Positions 9,536-16,519 of a stretch of DNA of 64,000 nucleotides are shown in pieces. The position numbers were made by a program, and so were the translations under genes. Numbering within the stretch: the first letter of the stretch is position 1; the number at the start of each line of letters is the position of its first letter. The notes below the pieces were generated by a model. That model worked only from the letters and a program-made list of their open reading frames with translations, was not told where the DNA came from and made no database searches. Source of the stretch: Arenibacterium halophilum (GTDB taxonomy: Bacteria; Pseudomonadota; Alphaproteobacteria; Rhodobacterales; Rhodobacteraceae); assembly GCF_005938225.1 (NCBI RefSeq), contig NZ_VCPC01000007.1, positions 55,541 to 119,540 on the forward strand, given 5' to 3'.

Positions 9536-9787
9536 ATGGCAGGGAAACCCGAGAAGACAGTCACCATCACGGTCAATCAGGATGACCATGCGGTGGCAAG
9601 AGAGAAGATTTTTTATGAGGAAGTGGTCGCGCTGTACCTTTCAGATGGAGGAAGCGGGTCCAACGAATACCTCATCAAGTATTCGCGCGGAAATTCGGGA
9701 AACGTGAGCGGCACGCTCGCGCCTGGCAACGAGGTGATGGTGAAAGATGGCATGCGTTTTAGAGTTTCGGGAACTGGCGAATCGTAA
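9536..9787 (+). CDS. Bacterial ubiquitin-like protein (multiubiquitin-domain family)
   Basis: An 83-residue protein starting at the ATG with GAGGAAGG upstream (an in-frame ATG at 9518 is the alternative). It begins with a VTITVNQDDH beta-strand segment and ends LAPGNEVMVKDGMRFRVSGTGES. The GxLxPGxxVxVKxGMxFxV pattern is that of the bacterial multiubiquitin family (Pfam Multiubiq), which adopts a beta-grasp ubiquitin-like fold. Only one domain copy is present here, and the chain ends in Gly-Glu-Ser rather than Gly-Gly, as usual for this family. The next gene is an E1-like enzyme whose start lies within this gene (41-base overlap), so the two are translationally coupled. Confidence 0.8.
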   Translation: MAGKPEKTVTITVNQDDHAVAREKIFYEEVVALYLSDGGSGSNEYLIKYSRGNSGNVSGTLAPGNEVMVKDGMRFRVSGTGES

Positions 9788-10952
9788 TCCCTTCATCCAG
9801 GACCTGGAAGACGAAGGCTATCTACTTGATTTCGTCGGGGGCTACCTCTTGGTCTATGGTTTGCCCTACCTGGCAGAAGACGGCAAACTCCGGCACGGCG
9901 ATCTGGCCAGCCCGGTCGATCTTTCAAACGACGGGCTCATTGATCCTCCTTCAAATCACCAGGTATGGTTCCGAGGAAGCCGGCCGCACGACCAGAATCG
10001 ACGTCAGCTTCGGTTGGGCGGCGGCGCAAGCAAGGTTAGGGTCGCGGACGGGTTCGAGTCCGACCAATCCTTCTCATACAAGTTGCTCGACGACAAAGGT
10101 CAGATGCGGACTTATCATTCGTTTGAAGAGAAGATACGCACCTATGTCGATACGATCACGGCGCCTGCCATGGCGGCCTATTCCGAGGCCTCGCCGCTAA
10201 AGGCCATCGAGGTCCGGGCAAAAGAGCAAGGCACCCCGCTAAAGTTTCCGGATACGTTGTCCGCTAGGTATCACATGAACGACTTGTCGAGGCTGCTCGA
10301 AGGGAAACGCGTGGCGATCGTTGGTCTCGGGGGTACTGGCTCATACATCTTGGATTTCATTGCACGAACCCACCTCGCCGAGATCATCCTTTTTGACGAC
10401 GACAAGGTACATGTTCATACGATCTTTCGGTTTCCGGGGTTTATTCCCCGCGCGATCGGAACTCCGAAAGTGGACGCGTTAGCGCAGCAGTATGGAAATT
10501 GGCATTCGAGCATCACACCGATTCCGGAACGGGTTACGAAGGAAAACATTGAGCAACTTCGCGAATTGGATTTTGTGTTTGTGTCGATCGACAACGGCCC
10601 GGCACGTATCACGATAATGGACTGGCTCAGTGCGAACGACGTGCCCTTCGTGGACTGCGGAATGGGCTTGAACCGAGTAGCTACAGGCTTGAATGGCGTT
10701 GTGAGAGTGACGGGTGTGGATCGCGCTGCTTACGAGGGAACGGCAGGTACTGTTTTCCTTCCAGGTGAGGACCCAAAAGAAGGCGAGTACCGGCGACAAG
10801 GTCAGATAGCCGAGTTGAATGCACTTAATGCTGCTCTGGCCGTCCTTCGCTTCAAGCAGCACTTTGGGATTTACGACCGCGAAGATGCGGCGATGTCATG
10901 CGTCTTGGAGACTACGTCGTTGGAGATCGATCGGAGGATGCTCGTCGAATGA
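9747..10952 (+). CDS. E1-like ThiF enzyme with N-terminal DUF6791-type domain
   Basis: A 401-residue protein. Residues 1 to about 185 form the N-terminal domain found before ThiF in these operons (DUF6791 type). The ThiF/E1 adenylation domain follows, with VAIVGLGGTGSYI as the nucleotide loop, FDDDKVHVHTIFR for Mg-ATP and substrate contact, and FVDCGMG holding a cysteine placed as the possible thioester residue. The expected role is activation of the upstream ubiquitin-like protein. The ATG at 9747 is the only plausible early start because no TTG, GTG or ATG lies between it and the conserved region. It overlaps the DUF6527 gene by four bases (ATGA). The architecture matches known Ub-like operons in bacteria; the target is unknown. 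Confidence 0.82.
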   Translation: MACVLEFRELANRNPFIQDLEDEGYLLDFVGGYLLVYGLPYLAEDGKLRHGDLASPVDLSNDGLIDPPSNHQVWFRGSRPHDQNRRQLRLGGGASKVRVADGFESDQSFSYKLLDDKGQMRTYHSFEEKIRTYVDTITAPAMAAYSEASPLKAIEVRAKEQGTPLKFPDTLSARYHMNDLSRLLEGKRVAIVGLGGTGSYILDFIARTHLAEIILFDDDKVHVHTIFRFPGFIPRAIGTPKVDALAQQYGNWHSSITPIPERVTKENIEQLRELDFVFVSIDNGPARITIMDWLSANDVPFVDCGMGLNRVATGLNGVVRVTGVDRAAYEGTAGTVFLPGEDPKEGEYRRQGQIAELNALNAALAVLRFKQHFGIYDREDAAMSCVLETTSLEIDRRMLVE

Positions 10953-11362
10953 GGTTTCGCTATCAGCTTGTGGATCGGATCCCGAAACAGATGGAGGAGG
11001 GCGTCGTCTACCACACCGAGGAATTTGAACTCGCAGGGTTACTTTGTGCATGTGGATGCGACCACCGCATCACGCTCATCGTTCCAGAAAGTCACAGGGT
11101 TTGGGATGAAGGTGGATATGCCACCATTCAACCGTCAGTCGGCGTCTTCGATGCGCCATGCAAGTCCCACTATGTAATTCGCGCGGGACACGTCCAGTGG
11201 CTCCCAGCTTTTTCGGGGGCTCAGGCAACCAGGATCATGCATGCCCAGATTGCGCGCCATGCTTCTCAAGATCCAGAACCCGCGTCCTGGCTGCATCGGA
11301 CCGCGGCCGTTCTGTCCGGTTTCGTCAAGAAGTTGCGGGCGGTCTTTCTAGGCGGGCGATGA
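10949..11362 (+). CDS. DUF6527 family zinc-site protein
   Basis: A 137-residue protein starting at the ATG that overlaps the E1 stop. It carries LCACGCDHRITL and, further on, a FDAPCKSHYVIRAGHVQW segment. The CxCGC plus CxSH pair is the hallmark of DUF6527 and looks like a metal site with cysteine and histidine ligands. DUF6527 proteins accompany DUF6791-ThiF and multiubiquitin genes; a role as processing or trans-acting factor for the Ub-like protein has been proposed from that linkage, but I know of no settled activity. The last 30 residues are basic and specific to this copy. Confidence 0.78.
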   Translation: MRFRYQLVDRIPKQMEEGVVYHTEEFELAGLLCACGCDHRITLIVPESHRVWDEGGYATIQPSVGVFDAPCKSHYVIRAGHVQWLPAFSGAQATRIMHAQIARHASQDPEPASWLHRTAAVLSGFVKKLRAVFLGGR

Positions 11363-11441
11363 CGTTGACCATCGAGAGGTAGCGATAGGCACTCGTCGTG
11401 TCGGCCTGTCCGGTAACGACAGTGGCCCACCATAGCAGTTG

Positions 11442-12200
11442 CTAGAGTTGATAGAGACTGGAGATCAGGCCGAGGCCAGTTTCTCGATCGATGGGGACAC
11501 CGAAGGCATTCGGGTCGAAGTCTGCCAGCCCGTGCACCCTCTCCACATACGCCCTGAGGTCAGCTTTCAACGGCTCAGTAACCTCAATGGGCCGATCGGC
11601 TGGGAGAAGCTGAAGCAACCGGAACACATCGTTCCGGTGCTTCCTGATATCGTTGCCCTTGGCATTCCCGTCTCCATCGTCCTTTCGCTGAGACAGGTCG
11701 ACGAATGCTCTGGCCTTGAACGGGATGAGCAGGCGCTCATCGAGAACAAGAATATCGTCAATGGCGCGACGGCTCTCGAGGAGTGCCTCGTAGTAGTCCG
11801 TGTCCAGCAGGATCGCGGAAAGGCTCAAGGTTTCGTCCGAAACCTCTACCACCGTCAACCCCGCATCCTTCGGAATTTCCAGCGCTTCTGGTTTGCGCGC
11901 AAAGAGCTCGAGCATCGCTGGATACGATGGGTCGGTCGGCTTGTGAAACCTGTAGAACTCCCGGCGGCCATTGCTGCGTTCGCGCGCCTGGTAGCCTCCG
12001 CTATCCAGGAAGGCCTTCAGGGACTGTGCGAAGGACGGATCCACGACCTCTACGCAGAGAACCATGTCGATGTCGTTGGTCTGGCGGAAATCGATGCCGA
12101 CCTCCTCGAAAATCATCGAACATGCGGTGCCGCCGATAACCGCATAATGGTCGGCATGGTCCGCGAAATGCTCTCGAAACTTGTCCAGGCCGACTACCAT
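11442..12200 (-). CDS. AbiEii-like nucleotidyltransferase (toxin)
   Basis: A 252-residue protein with HYAVIGGTACSMIF and TNDIDMVL, the GG-x-A loop and the D-x-D metal pair of the nucleotidyltransferase superfamily as spelled in AbiEii/AbiGii-type toxins. Such toxins transfer nucleotides, often to tRNA, and stop growth on phage infection. Its start codon overlaps the stop of the upstream winged-helix gene by seven bases (ATGGTAG), so the pair is one operon. It is convergent with the DUF6527 gene. The paired gene order, regulator first and nucleotidyltransferase second, is that of AbiE systems. Confidence 0.75.
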   Translation of the reverse strand: MVVGLDKFREHFADHADHYAVIGGTACSMIFEEVGIDFRQTNDIDMVLCVEVVDPSFAQSLKAFLDSGGYQARERSNGRREFYRFHKPTDPSYPAMLELFARKPEALEIPKDAGLTVVEVSDETLSLSAILLDTDYYEALLESRRAIDDILVLDERLLIPFKARAFVDLSQRKDDGDGNAKGNDIRKHRNDVFRLLQLLPADRPIEVTEPLKADLRAYVERVHGLADFDPNAFGVPIDRETGLGLISSLYQL

Positions 12201-13249
12201 GCGAACTCCTCCAACAATTGTTCCGCGGCGGCTTCCAGCCGCTCGTCTGGGTTGTCGCGGAACTGCAGGTAGAGCGACAGGACATCGACCTCACGCGCAC
12301 CCGACACGATATCGGGGTCGTACCACCAAACGTCGATCGCGAAGCTCGGCTCCTCGTCCTGTTCGACCTCTTTCCCAAACTCGCCACTTTGAATCCGTTT
12401 CCAGTCCTTTGGCCCGGCAGCAAGACGCATGATGCGGGGCCTGGACATCGTCGATCGCTCCGAGAGAGCACTTTCGCCACCGGTTGGCAGATACTCAGGC
12501 ACTGGGCTGCCGTGGAAGCCCTTCGGCAGGGAGGGTGCCCGAAACCAATGTTCGGCTTTGACCGGCGAGCGCAGTCTTGAAGCCGCGGCTTCAAACAATT
12601 CTCGAGGAGCTTCGGAGAACTGGATATGCTTGCTGCGCCCTCGCGTTTCCACATGCGCAAGCTCGCTGGCTTCCAGCTCTTCGAAGGCGCGGCCGATCGA
12701 CATTGCCGAGTATCGCAAGATTTCCGCGAGATCGCTCGGTCGCGCGTCTTCCACGTCCCTGAGGTTCAGGTGTCGCAAGAAGAGTGCCTGCGATGCCGGC
12801 GACAGTTGATCTTCCGAGAAATCGCGTCTTCGCCGAAAATGTTCTCTGAGGTCCATCGCAAGTTGAGGAATGAAGAGCTGGTTTCCTGGCACGATGAAAG
12901 CCGCGGACTCCTCGATTAGGCGGCTGCGTTGATAGGCGGATAGGTGGTCCAGGATCAATATGAGGACTCCCTCAAAGTGGCGTTGGATAGCTCCAAGCTG
13001 TTTGGAAAGACCTGTAGGATTCTTGGCGTCCTCTGACTTCGGGACGACGAGCAAGATCGCATGCCCGAAGAGCTCCGTTTGTCGGTACTCGAACCCATTG
13101 GCAAGAAAGAGCGGCAACCCTTTCTTGCTCCCCCAGACCTTCAGGCTGGATGGTACGTGTAGCGTGGTGCGCAGGTAACCTTGCGCTGCCTTGAAGAGCT
13201 CCTGAGAGGATTTTTTATCCAGTTCTAACATGACTTCGGAAGCTAACAT
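12194..13249 (-). CDS. AbiEi-like antitoxin/regulator
   Basis: A 351-residue protein preceding the nucleotidyltransferase. The middle (about residues 150-215) reads as a winged helix: LSPASQALFLRHL, DLAEILRYSAMSIGRAFEELE and AHVETRGRSKHIQF. The C-terminal part has the EHWFR...YLPTGGESALSERS pattern, compatible with the AbiEi C-terminal antitoxin domain. Two in-frame ATGs exist, at 13249 and 13231; neither has a strong Shine-Dalgarno, and both lie inside copies of the ATGTTAG repeat described below. It should neutralise the toxin and repress its own promoter. Confidence 0.7.
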   Translation of the reverse strand: MLASEVMLELDKKSSQELFKAAQGYLRTTLHVPSSLKVWGSKKGLPLFLANGFEYRQTELFGHAILLVVPKSEDAKNPTGLSKQLGAIQRHFEGVLILILDHLSAYQRSRLIEESAAFIVPGNQLFIPQLAMDLREHFRRRRDFSEDQLSPASQALFLRHLNLRDVEDARPSDLAEILRYSAMSIGRAFEELEASELAHVETRGRSKHIQFSEAPRELFEAAASRLRSPVKAEHWFRAPSLPKGFHGSPVPEYLPTGGESALSERSTMSRPRIMRLAAGPKDWKRIQSGEFGKEVEQDEEPSFAIDVWWYDPDIVSGAREVDVLSLYLQFRDNPDERLEAAAEQLLEEFAW

Positions 13250-13280
13250 TGATAATGTGAGTATGCAAGAAAGATGTTAG
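13225..13280. promoter_or_regulatory. Three ATGTTAG repeats at the AbiE-like promoter
   Basis: The heptamer CTAACAT occurs at 13225-13231 and 13243-13249, and in inverted orientation (ATGTTAG) at 13274-13280. The first two are 18 bases apart, and each contains one of the two candidate start codons of the regulator gene. AbiEi proteins are known to bind inverted repeats in their own promoter, so this is a likely autoregulatory site. Confidence 0.5.
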
Positions 13281-14339
13281 TAATTTGGAGGGGAGTGCGA
13301 CGCGCTGGTTGCGTTCGGTATCACAGAGATCGCCAGAAGGTTCAGCTTCTGGTCAAGTTGCGTACCCAAGGTGAGCAAAAACGAAACATGTCAAACCAGC
13401 TTTCAAGACGATCACGTTCTTGTCGCTCACAACCGAATACTCCGAGCAAAGTCTAGGGTTTTGCGATGTGCAACGTTTAAGTTTTGATGATCTTGGCCCC
13501 TCTTTCCCTTTGGTCAGGACCGCGCCCTACTCGGTCGGCTGCACGCAGCCGCCCTCCCCGAGCTGAAAAGCCACCTCTCCCTGCGACGTACTGCTGGCCA
13601 GGCAGTCTCCTCCGGAGCCAGCCCGGCCAGCCTTCGCATGGTCGTGGCAACGCTTCATCTCGGCCGTTCCGGTTACGGTCGCTGGGGCGGGCGCGTGATA
13701 TCAGTGATCTCGTACCTCGCGTCTCGGCCGGTGTTGTTCCTCGCTTTGCCGGACACGCAGCTCCGCGCCGCGATCATGGGTCGCAAACGATGTCCGACGA
13801 CCGCCGGATTGCATTGGCCGCAGCTGGCAGAAGGCCGGTGGTGGTCGTGACGCGCAAATCGTAAAATTTCGCGCTGCCGTGGAGGGTCCTTTCGAAATCC
13901 GGGTGATCCGGACACGGTGTCGATGCATCGGCGGTCTCCATGCTGCTCTTCCAGACAACACACATCGCGTTGCCACGGAAACCTGCCGTCGCGGCACGTG
14001 AGGCAGAGCCAGCAAAGCTCTAACTGGACCGGATGCGGCTCGGAGCGACAGAACAGAAATACCGCCACCACAGGCATTTCTCTCGCTCGGCTGTTCACCC
14101 AGTTTCCTTCGCGGCCACCGCACTTCTCCGGGTGTCTGAGTTGCATGACATGCTGGTCGCAGCTGTCGCCCCGTCCACAAAGGTTGTCGCCGATCTTTTT
14201 CCCCTGCCCCTACGGGTCATTCCTCGCGGATCAAAAAGAACGTCGCCTGCCCCTCTCCGCTGCGCTTCGCCTTCGGTGTGGCCGGGCCTTTGCCAGCTGC
14301 AAGGTGACCATCATTGCAACGCAAACAAGGAGAAGAGCA
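13281..14339. other. Gene-poor kilobase before the transfer region
   Basis: I see no convincing gene here. Open frames on both strands overlap one another and lack ribosome-binding sites or family motifs. A minus-strand frame around 13700-14150 is rich in Cys pairs (LCWLCLTCRDG) and could be a decayed zinc-finger gene. The last 15 bases hold the AAGGAGAAGAG ribosome-binding site of the DUF736 gene. This stretch marks the change from defence island to conjugation genes. Confidence 0.5.
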
Positions 14340-14678
14340 ATGACCACGAACTGCATCAAATTCACCAGCGCCGACATCGAAACTGCCAAGGGCGTCGGCT
14401 CCATCTCGACCCTGACCTTCGACCTCGATATCACGGTCGAACCCGTCGCAAGCACGAACCCGATGGCCCCCACGCACCGCGTCCTCGGCCGCTCCCCGCG
14501 CGGCAAGCTGGTCGAGTGCGGCGGCATCTGGAAGAAGCAGAACAAGGAGACCGGCGCGGACTACTACACGCTGACCATCCGCGACCACGGCTTCAATGCG
14601 AACCTCGGCAAGGCCGCGAACCAGGACGATCTGTCCCTGCAGGCCGTCATCCCCTGGGGTCCCAAAGACGCCGCCTAA
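14340..14678 (+). CDS. DUF736 family protein
   Basis: A 112-residue protein with an ATG after AAGGAGAAGAGCA. The sequence has the DUF736 pattern: an N-terminal IKFTSADIETAKGVGSIST, a central RSPRGKLVECGGIWKKQN and a C-terminal QAVIPWGP. DUF736 proteins are short, single-domain and very common on alphaproteobacterial plasmids and integrative elements, usually close to relaxase genes. Their biochemical role is not established. The gene stands alone and is closed by a strong hairpin terminator nine bases after its stop. Confidence 0.88.
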   Translation: MTTNCIKFTSADIETAKGVGSISTLTFDLDITVEPVASTNPMAPTHRVLGRSPRGKLVECGGIWKKQNKETGADYYTLTIRDHGFNANLGKAANQDDLSLQAVIPWGPKDAA

Positions 14679-14686
14679 GCCAAGGG

Positions 14687-14708
14687 CCAGACCGCTCCGG
14701 CGGTCTGG
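14687..14708 (+). terminator. Intrinsic terminator after DUF736
   Basis: A perfect nine-base stem, CCAGACCGC / GCGGTCTGG, with a four-base TCCG loop, begins nine bases after the DUF736 stop. The following bases, CTATTTCTC, are only moderately T-rich. Confidence 0.75.
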
Positions 14709-15135
14709 CTATTTCTCGTTCCGGGGAACTAGCCCTCGGCCAGCGAAATATCGGTGTCCGAAGGATGCCGCATATTTCGGACGCGGATGCGGATGCGGTT
14801 TGTCAGTCCGGATTGGTCGCAGATGCGGCTCTGGTCGCCCAGTTCAGTGACAGCGTGGGTAGCGCGAACCCGAGACCGTACTGAATGTCCGCGGGGAGAA
14901 CTGGTAGCCTGCTGAGCGAGGCAAGCGCACTCTTTCTCTCAGTCGAGCAACCCGCGCAGGGTCGTCTTGGCGAAGCTGCCAGGGGCGCCGAACTCACCCT
15001 GTGCCGCGAGGGTTGAAACCGCAAATCAACGTCATGCATCCAAGGGCAACGTCTCACGCCAGTGTCACTGCCGCGCGCCTTTCCGTCGACCTGTTGGCCT
15101 CAAAGATCGCTAGCCCGGGGTCGAGCGGTCGGCAA

Positions 15136-15211
15136 CGCCGGGGGCAGGTTTCTGGACGGCTGACGCCTTGAGCGCTGCGGTGCACCGCTCACAACAAACC
15201 TGCCCCCGGCG
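15136..15211. repeat. 16-base perfect inverted repeat with structured 44-base loop
   Basis: Arms CGCCGGGGGCAGGTTT (15136-15151) and AAACCTGCCCCCGGCG (15196-15211) are perfect complements. The loop contains a second, nested fold: the 12-base palindrome GCGGTGCACCGC (15177-15188) and the pair GAGCG/CGCTC (15170-15174 and 15186-15190). It lies in a 630-base stretch without genes between DUF736 and the small gene at 15312. A cruciform, replication or transfer element, or structured RNA are all possible. Confidence 0.7.
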
Positions 15212-15311
15212 TGCTCCATTTCATTCCGCCCCGTGCCGGGTGCAGCCCGCTCTCATGCCCCCGGTCTTTTCCACGATCCGTCCAACGACGATCAACGGAA
15301 AGGATCACACC

Positions 15312-15488
15312 ATGACACTCGAACAATCCATCGACCTCGCCGAATTGCAAGCCGACATTGCCTTCGATGCTTACCTCGCCGCCTTCGATGAAGACGCCCA
15401 TCCCGAGACCCTCGACAGCCTCGAGACCGAGGCGCTGATCGCCCGCAGCCGCTACGACGATCTGCGCGATCTGGGACTGGGTCACTGA
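15312..15488 (+). CDS. Small acidic helical protein, function unknown
   Basis: A 58-residue acidic protein beginning MTLEQSIDLAELQADIAFD, predicted as two helices (LDSLETEALIARSRYDDLRDLGLG at the end). The start follows GGAAAGGATCACACC, a fair ribosome-binding site, and a strong hairpin terminator starts nine bases after the stop. The clean start-to-terminator unit supports a real gene. I do not recognise a family. It lies between DUF736 and the mobilisation genes, so a role in transfer or its control is possible. Confidence 0.6.
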   Translation: MTLEQSIDLAELQADIAFDAYLAAFDEDAHPETLDSLETEALIARSRYDDLRDLGLGH

Positions 15489-15496
15489 CCCAGATA

Positions 15497-15524
15497 CCCC
15501 TGCGGGTCTTCGGATCCGCAGGGG
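15497..15524 (+). terminator. Intrinsic terminator after the small acidic gene
   Basis: A perfect nine-base stem, CCCCTGCGG / CCGCAGGGG, encloses a ten-base loop (GTCTTCGGAT). It starts nine bases after the stop of the 58-residue gene. There is no T-tract. Confidence 0.65.
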
Positions 15525-15848
15525 GCTGACGCTGTTTCGTTCAAGTTCTTGGTGCCCTAACCGGGCGTGAGCCGCGCTATCCCGCGCGGGCCGTCTTCGT
15601 GTTCCTGGCGCCGATCCGTGACCTGCTCGGGCGTTTAGTTTGCCTTTCGTCGCGTGCGTCTTGAACACAAGTTTTGGAAGCTCTTTCGACCTGATTGTCC
15701 TGCATCGATGAGGACGGGACCCGTTCCATGTTGCGCCGCGATGCGGGGTCTTGATGACGTCCAATACCAGCAAAAAGATACTTCCCGCAAAACGAAATAT
15801 TGCGCAATGTGATGTATTGAAGTATAGGCGAAGGAGAGAAAGAAGACG

Positions 15849-15866
15849 TTGGCAGGATATGGCCAA
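15849..15866. other. Candidate oriT nick region (T-DNA border-like core)
   Basis: TGGCAGGATAT at 15850-15860 equals the first 11 bases of the Agrobacterium T-DNA border as I know it. Its complement, ATATCCTGCCA, contains the TATCCTG/C nick core shared by VirD2 and IncP relaxases. The core is framed by TTGGC (15849-15853) and GCCAA (15862-15866), a short inverted repeat. It lies 33 bases upstream of the VirD1-like gene and its VirD2-type relaxase partner, where an origin of transfer is expected. Confidence 0.7.
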
Positions 15867-15898
15867 TGTTTGCACATTTTGTCCGAGGGGTCTGACCC

Positions 15899-16519
15899 GT
15901 GCCGAGGCCAGCGAAAAACCTGAAGCTTGAAGAGCGCATCGAAGTGGCGCGGCGCTTCGCGGCGGGCGAAAGCGCAAAGGATCTGGCGGCGGTGTTTGGC
16001 ATCTCGCCGCGCCACGTGAACAGGCTCGCTAAAGAGGAGGCGGGTGAGGGCATTGCGGTGCGCGATCCAAGCGAGACGGTGGCGTTCCGGGCCAGCCGAT
16101 CCGAGTTGGACGCCTTCGACGCGGAGTGGCGCGAACGGGGCTATGCCAACCGATCTCAGGCGCTGAATGCGGTGTTGCGCGGACGGTGCGGTTTCCTCGA
16201 TGTACCCCGTGATCTGGTCGCGGAGTTCTGTGCCGCGTGGCGTCAGGCGAAGGACGTGAGCGACGCCGGACTGGTGCTCGCCAAGGCGGTCCATCGCGGT
16301 CGGCTGGAGGTCTCGGAGGCGGACCGCGCGGTGCTGATCGAACTGCTCGATTTGGCGCTGTCCATGAGCCGTGAGATGGGCCGGATGAAAGATGCGGCGC
16401 AGGCCTTGCGCGCTCAGGAGTGGCCGAAAAAGGAAGAAGGGCAGGGGGCGGAGAGCGAAGTTCTTGAGGATGACCCGCGCGCGATCGGGAATAGTCTGAG
16501 GCTGGTGCGCAATGGCTGA
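15899..16519 (+). CDS. VirD1-like relaxase accessory protein
   Basis: A 206-residue protein starting with GTG. Residues 12-45 form a helix-turn-helix (RFAAGESAKDLAAVFGISPRHVNRL) and residues about 58-90 read as a ribbon-helix-helix-like segment (VAFRASRSELDAFDAEWRERGYANRSQALN), a common design for relaxosome accessory factors that bind oriT and expose the nick site. It overlaps the relaxase gene by eight bases. The position and pairing, rather than strong identity, give the VirD1-like call. Confidence 0.7.
   Translation: MPRPAKNLKLEERIEVARRFAAGESAKDLAAVFGISPRHVNRLAKEEAGEGIAVRDPSETVAFRASRSELDAFDAEWRERGYANRSQALNAVLRGRCGFLDVPRDLVAEFCAAWRQAKDVSDAGLVLAKAVHRGRLEVSEADRAVLIELLDLALSMSREMGRMKDAAQALRAQEWPKKEEGQGAESEVLEDDPRAIGNSLRLVRNG

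Noticed and set aside
13673..14180. Overlapping minus-strand open frames with Cys pairs as a zinc-finger gene
   Set aside because: Both frames lack a ribosome-binding site and recognisable motifs, and they overlap equally long frames on the other strand, so no coding claim is justified.
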